A DNA stretch of 64,000 nt from positions 1,426,001 through 1,490,000 of the forward strand of contig JALRMH010000002.1 of NCBI GenBank assembly GCA_026119935.1, written 5' to 3'. The notes under the pieces were generated by a model. The model was not told where the DNA came from. It searched no databases and saw only the letters and a program-made list of their open reading frames with translations. The position numbers and the translations under genes are program-made. Positions 57,480-64,000 of the stretch are shown one piece after another; the stretch's first letter is position 1, and each line of letters starts with the position of its first letter. Origin of the DNA: Endothia cerciana (lineage: Eukaryota > Ascomycota > Sordariomycetes > Diaporthales > Cryphonectriaceae).

Positions 57480-60400
57480 ATGGCGCGAAAAGATTCGAAA
57501 GAGGCGTCTCATCACCACCATTTTTTCTCGCTTCGTGGCAAAAAGAAGGAGAGCAAGGTAAAAAAGGGCCTCGGCGAAGCCTTGGGAGCTATCGGCCTCA
57601 GACCCGAAGACGACGGTAAGTGCGGTTGCGGACACAGCCCATTGGGACACGTTTGCAGTCCCCATATATGCCTGCATGCGCTTCACGTTTCGTGGGCTGA
57701 CAACACTCGCGTTTCTCGTAAACAGTTAGCAGTCTCTCCAGTAATTCGTCCGCCCAAGGCACCCTCAAGCACCTACCCTCGCGCGATTCCCTCAAGTCCA
57801 TTGACATGTCCTTGTTCAACCACCTCAAGAGGAACAAGACGGACAAGTCCTCCGCCACCTCCTCACGGTCCCCCTCTGTCGAGCCCCATCACAATAATAT
57901 TCCTCGCATAATCACCACCACCGACGCTCCCTCCATTGTCTCCAGGGACATCGTCAAGCCCCAAATGTCTCGACAGATCCACCAGGAGCGCAGTGTCTCC
58001 GCCTCCTCGACAGGCTCAGATTCAACCATTGCAGCAGAGGACAGCCACAACAACCGGGGCAGCGTTCTTGACAGAGCCAAGTCTGCCATAATGAGCCGGG
58101 CCGCGTCCCCCAGCCCAGCGACCTCGCGCGACAGCCCGAACCGCAGGTCGCTCGCCCTCGCCCCCCGAGGCAATCACATCGTGACAGATGCCGTGACAAC
58201 ATTCCGAGCCAAGCTTCAGGCCGAGCTCAAGGGGAGCAAAGAGGAGGCGCTGGCGGCGGGCGTCTCGAGCGAGGACCTGTTTGGCTTCATCGCTGGTGAG
58301 CGTCTCAAGCGCATGCCTGCGAGGGGCAGCCGCTGGGACAAGATCCTCAAGCAGGCCGAAGACTTCGCTAAGAAGCTGTCTCTCTTTGAGGTCACCGATG
58401 ACGGCTTCATCCCGTCGTCCAAGGAGGCCGTCGAGCTCATCTTGGCCTCTCTCCAGCTTCTCCTACTTGTGAGTGCCGAATTTGATATAGCCCCCGAGTC
58501 ATCGAACGACGGGACCCGCAGGAGACCCTGCATAGGGTATATGCATGAACAGCGCAGCCAGCTAACGCGCCGCCTCCTGACAGCTTGGTCCCCAGAACGG
58601 TGAGGCTCTAGAACGGGCGTTCGGCCTGTTCCACGAGTACGGCCTTGTGTTCGACTTTTATAAGCGCAACATCAGCCTTCTCGTGTCTATCTCCGAGGCG
58701 CGGAGGTACCTCAGCCTGTCGCTGGCCGACATGCTTGGACTCTCGGTCGAACTATCCCTGGTCTACCGAAAGTCCTCGTACGCAATGTCTACCACCAGCG
58801 TCACCGTCGACTTCAACCAGACCTTTGGTGGTCGCATGGAGTCCTTCGTCAGCCACAAGGACCGCATTGCCGAGCTGATGTGGACGTGGCAGCTCGAGAA
58901 CTCATCTGAGATTAGTGGTAAGTCACAAAAAGAAGTCCTCCAGAGTCAAATGGTCAAGGCTCGAATGTGACGTCTGGACACTGGCGCCTGGCTTAGTCAG
59001 CTGATGCCACCATCCTTCATGCACCACCCCTGCTCCATAGCGCGCGCGCCCATCAAGTGTCGTGATCCTTCCCGTCCTCACTTCAGGGTCTATCCTTTTT
59101 GTCAAACGCGGCTGTCAGAGGTGCTAACCCACAATTTCTCTCACACAACAGACGTCCACGTCTCCATCGAGAGCATCCGGCAATGGCTTCTCCCCCAGGA
59201 CCGCATGCTCCAGGCTCTGGTCACGGGCCGCCGCACCACTCGCGCCCCCCGTGTCGAGTTCACCTGCGAGTGGCTTGAGCGCCCCCTCGTCGACTTTGCT
59301 CGCAGCAAGGACAAGGTGCTGATCATCACTGCCGAGGCCGGCGCCGGCAAGAGCTACCTCTTTGGCTGGATTCTCGAGAGGCTCCAGCGCCGTGTAGGCC
59401 ACTACGACTACCAGGCGATCCAAGCCTCCGTGGATAGCCAGGTCCCCGCCCTGGCCACACAGATTGCCCTCGTCAAGTCGCTGCTGCTGCAGCTGCTCGA
59501 ACAGAACGTTGGCAACACCACGTTGTTCCGATGCCTGGCCAACGTGACGGAGCTCGGCTCCAACACCAACAGTACCGAGGACGCCGAGGATGCCCTCTGG
59601 TACAGCTTGGACACTGCCCTCCAGGGCTTAGAAAACGTCGTTCTGGTCATCGACGGCCTGGACTCTCTTGAAGGTGATGATACTGCCAAGCTCCGCGCTT
59701 TTGAGCATCTGTATGATATCGCCAATAAGAACAGGCACAACGTTCGGGTCATCATCCTGACCCGGCCCCTCTCCAAGCCATGGCCCAAGCCTACGCGCCA
59801 AGTTGCCATGACACCTCAGCGCACTGCTGCCGATGTCAAGCACATGGCCCGCGCCTGGTTGATCCGCCGGAATCTGGGCAACAGGCAGGAGGTCGAGGAG
59901 ATCTCCCAGCAGATCGTGCAGCGCAGCAGGGGCTCCCTCACCTGGGCTGATATGTCCCTGCAGTTGTTGGCCAGGGCCAAGAACGTGACTGAGGTCACGG
60001 CCACCATCAAGGAACTGCCTAGCACCACCAATGAGCTGTTGGCAAAGCATGTCAGCAGCATCTCGCTCAAGGGCGATGCCCGTCTGATCATCAGCTGGTT
60101 GCTTGTCGCAAAGCGGCCTCTTTCCACCGTTGAGATTCAGACCCTGCTCGAGCTCGACACCCAGAAGGCCGTTCACCGGCCTCGGTCGACGGACATTGTC
60201 GAGGACATCAAGAAATCCTGCGGGTCCCTTATCATCATTGAGGATAAGACTGTGCGGTTCCGCAACGAGGCCATCCGGCTTCACCTCCTTGAGCTCAGCA
60301 AGAAGGAGACTAAGGATGCTGAGAATGCCATTCCCCCTCTGGCTGAGGCTAACAAGGACTTGACCGCTCGTCTTCTCCTGTATGTCAAGACTTGTGTCAC

Positions 60401-63400
60401 TCGCAACGTCGACAGCAGCCTGGACAAGGTCCACACGCGCGAGGTGGATTCCTTGTTCAGGACGCACCCACTTCTGGAGTACACCACTCGTAACTGGCTC
60501 GCACACTTCAAGACCTCCAGCTACTACGCCAACGGCCAGGTCCAGCCGGCGCTTGTCACCGGCGAGTTGAAGGGCATCTTCCCCAACTCTACTCTGCTCG
60601 CCCGCCTCGAGCAGAAGTGCTGGGACAAGCAGACCCTGGCAACCGATACCAGCTCTTCTCACATCCTGGCCCTTACCGTCCGCCAGCAGGCTCTTGGTGA
60701 GAACGCTCAGTGTGTGCTGCAGGGCTGCATCAACGTCGCGCAGTCTTTGAAGAAGATTTCTGCTCCTGCTGAGGCCAGCAAGTACTTCTACAAGGCCTCC
60801 AAGATCGGCCAAAATGTTCTCGGCCGCAAGAATGACTTAGCAGTGTCTCTGGCCACTGCCGCCCTCGACACGTCGGCCTCCATCAAGCAGAAGGCCACTG
60901 TCCGTGATGAGGCGGTGACTCAGCGTGAGGAGCTGCTCAAGTATGTCATCGACACTGAGAAGCAGCGTTCCGGTGGGGCCAGCAGCGCTGTGGCCTCCAA
61001 GTACACCAACGAGCTTGCGGAGTTGTACACTAGCATCAAGGAGAACGATAAGGCTGAGAATGTCTATCGCGAGGTCTATAAGACGTCCATTGCTCAGAAC
61101 GGTCAATTCTCAGCTGAGGCTACCAAGGCCGCTGAGAAGCTCCAGACCGGTAAGCATTTCCCCATCCGAAACATTTCACACCCCCAAGCCTTTCGGCAGC
61201 GAAACCCCCTTCACAAGCTGCTATGCCCCTAACTCCTACCCGTGTATACTGATTTGTATTGTTCTCTAGTCCTTTACAAGGAGGCCAAGCACGAGGAAAT
61301 TGTAGTATACCAGAAGCCAGTTTTCGAGACCGCGCAGCGGACACTCGAGATTTTCGACGTCCGTCGCGTGGAGATAACTCTACGTATGGCAGACACCTAC
61401 GAGAAGAAGAAGGACTTCACCCATGCTGAGGAGTTGTACATCACCCTGTGGCGTGGCTTGACGGAGTATTGCCGCAGCTCTGCTACGGCCACGGCTACTG
61501 CTGCCACTGTCTCCGAGGCGCATGAGCGCAAAATCCAGATCAGCATCGCCTACGCTCGCTTCCTGCGTCGTCAAGGCCGGGAGGCTGAGGCTCAGAACAT
61601 TCTTCACGGTGTCTGGCTCGACTACCAGCAAATGACGGAGCACAAGTCTGAGGCTGTTGTCAAGCAGCTGAACGAGGTCGGAGAGGAGCTGAAGTCCATG
61701 GGCATCCTGGACACTGCCATTGCCGTCTTCAAGTCCGTTTGGGGCTACTTCAAGAGCTCTGGCAAGCAGAACTCCGCCGCGGCTGTCGGCACTGCTGTTG
61801 CGCTCATGGGTGCTGTCCAGGAGAAGACTGAGAAGAAGCAGGCCGAGGCTGTCAAGGCTAAGGAAGCTGCAGTCGCCAAGGGCGGCGTCGCTATTGACGT
61901 CTCGCACGAGACAGACCTTGACGTTGAAGAGGACGATCTCGATGTTGATGACGACGAAGCAGATGCCATTCTAGACGAGGTTGTCAAGGCTGCAGTTGCT
62001 GCGCCTGCTCCTGCTCCAGGTGCCAAGGGAACGACCAAGGCCAAGGAGGTTGAGGTCGTTACCATCGAGAGCCAGATCCAGACGTGCGAGACCTTGTCCA
62101 GCTTCTACGTCAGCAAGCAGAAGTGGACAGAATGCATTGAAGTCTGCTCTCAATTGCTCAAGCAGATATGGCCTGAGCTTGGAAGTAACGCCAAGTATGG
62201 CTTCCCCAAGGCTTACCGCGTCGAGGCTATCAAGTTCACACGCCGCCTTGCCCTGGCCTACGCTGAATCTAATCAGACTGAACAGGCTGAGAAGATGTAC
62301 GCTGCCATCTTCGAGGCATCGTTGCGCTCTGGCCTGAAGATTCAGGACGAGTTTGTCACTGAGTCTGCTGGTCAAGTCATCGAATACCACAAGAAGACCC
62401 AGCAGTGGAACAAGGTCCTCGCTGTCTATCAGCAACTCCTCGAGGGGTACAGGACGTCATTGGGCTCTCGCAATGCGCTCACTATCAAGACGCTCTACAT
62501 CATGGGCGATCTGTGCGTGCAGTACCGCCTGAAGGGGGCTGACACCTACTACCTCGAGCTGGTGAAGGCGGACAAGACTGCAGACGGTGTTATCAGCAAG
62601 GATACCCTCCCCGCGGCTATTGCCCTGACCAAGATCTACTACGAGCAGAAGCGCTGGGCTGAGCTTCGTCCCATCTATGCCTCCCTCTGGCTCACCTTTA
62701 CTCAGCGCGCCAAGGAGTACAACATGTCCCAGGAGCTGGTGCAGACCATCTACAAGCGATACATCACTGTCCTTCAGACTCACCTCAAGGTCCCCATTGA
62801 GGAGGTTCGCCAAGTCGCCGTCCAGTACCGCGACACCTGCACGAAGGTCTACGGTCCTCAGTCTGATATCACCATGTCGGCGTCAATGGCTTTAGTAGCC
62901 ATTTCCCGCAAGTGTCCCGACGTGCAGCACCAGCAGGAGGCCGTCAAGATCTGCGAGGAGGTCATTGTCACGTCCGAGAAGCAGAAGGCTACTGCAGCTG
63001 AAGGCGGCAAGGCTGTCGATGTCAAGGTTTCAGCCTTCCAGTCTTCCCTCCTTGCCTCCGCCAAGAGGCATCTGGCTGGGCTGTATACAGTCGGCGCCTC
63101 AGCCGGTGCTGCAGTTGCAGTCGGCGCCTCAGGAGGTACTGCCGCCGCAGCTGGCGGTGCCCCCAGGGCGGTTGTGAGCGCTGAGTCTGCCCAGAAAGCT
63201 GAGGCTCTCTGGAAGGAGCAGCTGGAGATTAACAAGAAGGAGCATGGCGTTGCCCACAAAGCGACTCTGGCCAGCTTGGCTTCCCTTGTCGGCGTCTGGG
63301 CCCATTCCGACAAGGCCGAAGTTCGTAAGCAGGCCCAGGTGAAGCTCGACACATCTGTCGTCGAGGTTCTCTCTGAGTCCTGCGTTGCTGGTACGCCCAG

Positions 63401-64000
63401 CGTTGACTCGACCAAGCTGCACGAGAGCGGCGTGACTCTCGCTAAGACCTACCTGGCTTGTGGCTACTCCGCCCAGGCTTGGGCTCTGCTGAAGCAGCTG
63501 CGCTTCCACGTCGTCGCGCGCGGTAAGGTCGCTGGTGCGGCTGATCTCGAGAAGACGTCCAATATCAAGCTGACCGACAACATTGACCGTCGCTCGATGG
63601 TCTTTATTGCCTCCTTCGAGGAGGCTCTTCGTACCTCCGAGGCTGAGACTGCTAGGATGAGCACCGACAAGAAGGTCGTCAAGGTTACTTTCTCCGACAT
63701 CATGACGGACCTGCTCACCGAAGGCATCCTGTACGACCGATACAGCTTGAGCATGGCCAGCAAGGAGCTCTCTGTCGAACAGAAGCTGTTCGATGGCGCT
63801 CGTCTGTACGTCTTCCTCAAGAACGACGAGGAGCGTCACATGGAGCAACTCATTGCTGTGGAGGAGTCGCTGTACAAGCTCTTCATGGAGAAGTTCGGTG
63901 CCGCCATCAAGACTGAGACGTTGGTCACCCGTGCCTTCCTGATTGCTATCATCAAGGAACTCGGTCAGCAGAACTTGCACGAAGACAACCTCATCTACAT
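57480..64000 (+). CDS. large STAND (NACHT-like) P-loop NTPase with helical repeats, 3' incomplete
   Basis: Exons 57480-57615, 57726-58468, 58584-58917, 59152-61149 and 61270 to beyond 64000 give at least 1,980 residues. The N-terminus MARKDSKEASHHHHFFSLRG is basic and Ser-rich to about residue 170. A helical domain follows (SLQLLLLLGPQNGEALERAF, FDFYKRNISLLVSISEARRY), then FTCEWLERPLVDFARSKDKV. The NTPase core shows VLIITAEAGAGKSYLFGWIL (Walker A GAGKS), VVLVIDGLDSLEG (Walker B) and VRVIILTRPLS. After a winged-helix-like segment (ISWLLVAKRPLSTVEIQTLL) comes a very long series of TPR-like helical pairs, e.g. YTNELAELYTSIKENDKAEN and MADTYEKKKDFTHAEELYIT. An acidic insert lies near residue 1290. 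STAND proteins act as NLR-type switches in fungal non-self recognition. All introns are phase-consistent and no lesion is seen. Confidence 0.9.

Noticed and set aside
59628..60812. 394-codon ORF on the minus strand
   Set aside because: It lies wholly antisense to the STAND coding exon and arises from its GC-rich third positions. No domain or splice structure.
1..64000. tRNA, rRNA, CRISPR or bacterial operon features
   Set aside because: I scanned for T-loop/anticodon patterns and regular spaced repeats and saw none. Spliced genes rule out a prokaryotic source.

Overview
The window is nuclear DNA of a filamentous ascomycete (Pezizomycotina, most like Sordariomycetes). The evidence is GC-rich coding sequence, many short introns (about 50-230 nt) with gt(a/g)agt-type donors and CTGAC/CTAAC branch points, and orthologues of fungal housekeeping proteins (septin, Nup57, complex I NDUFA8, PROPPIN, dynein light intermediate chain, Lag1-type ceramide synthase, Bax-inhibitor protein). 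It also carries several HET-domain remnants and one large STAND/NACHT-like NTPase, a gene class expanded in these fungi. I cannot name the species.

Layout. 0-5.2 kb: the 3' part of an NT-C2 domain gene (+), NUP57 (-) and NDUFA8 (+). 5.2-13.2 kb: about 8 kb with no gene I can support, rich in microsatellites, G-runs and one perfect 29-bp palindrome. 13.2-20 kb: a secreted CAP/PR-1 protein (+), a doubtful frame-broken secreted-protein locus, and ceramide synthase (-). 22.4-24.2 kb: a decayed HET gene (+). 25-36 kb: a compact housekeeping block of BXI1 (+), septin CDC11 (-), HSV2-type PROPPIN (+), spliceosomal IST3 (-) and dynein LIC (+). 36.6-40.5 kb: a 2EXR-domain protein with an N-terminal 63-bp minisatellite and an unidentified acidic/His-rich protein (both -).

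41-57 kb is degraded accessory DNA. It holds an orphan spliced gene fragment, a Zn(II)2Cys6 transcription factor with an in-frame TGA in place of a conserved Trp, an MFS transporter fragment abutting a CYP505-like P450 fragment, a HET-6-like pseudogene, a multiply frameshifted second P450, a C-terminal scrap of an ABC/PDR-like transporter, a solo LTR with 5-bp target duplication, TA-rich (RIP-like) sequence and another HET pseudogene. A regulator plus two P450s plus two transporters suggests the wreck of a secondary-metabolite or detoxification cluster mixed with allorecognition genes. From 57.5 kb to the right edge runs an intact, very large STAND NTPase (at least 1,980 residues, 3' incomplete).

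The housekeeping genes splice into clean frames over more than 30 exons, so the frameshifts confined to accessory genes are more likely real decay than sequencing error. Exon coordinates were assigned by eye from splice motifs, phase continuity and family resemblance; no search was run.
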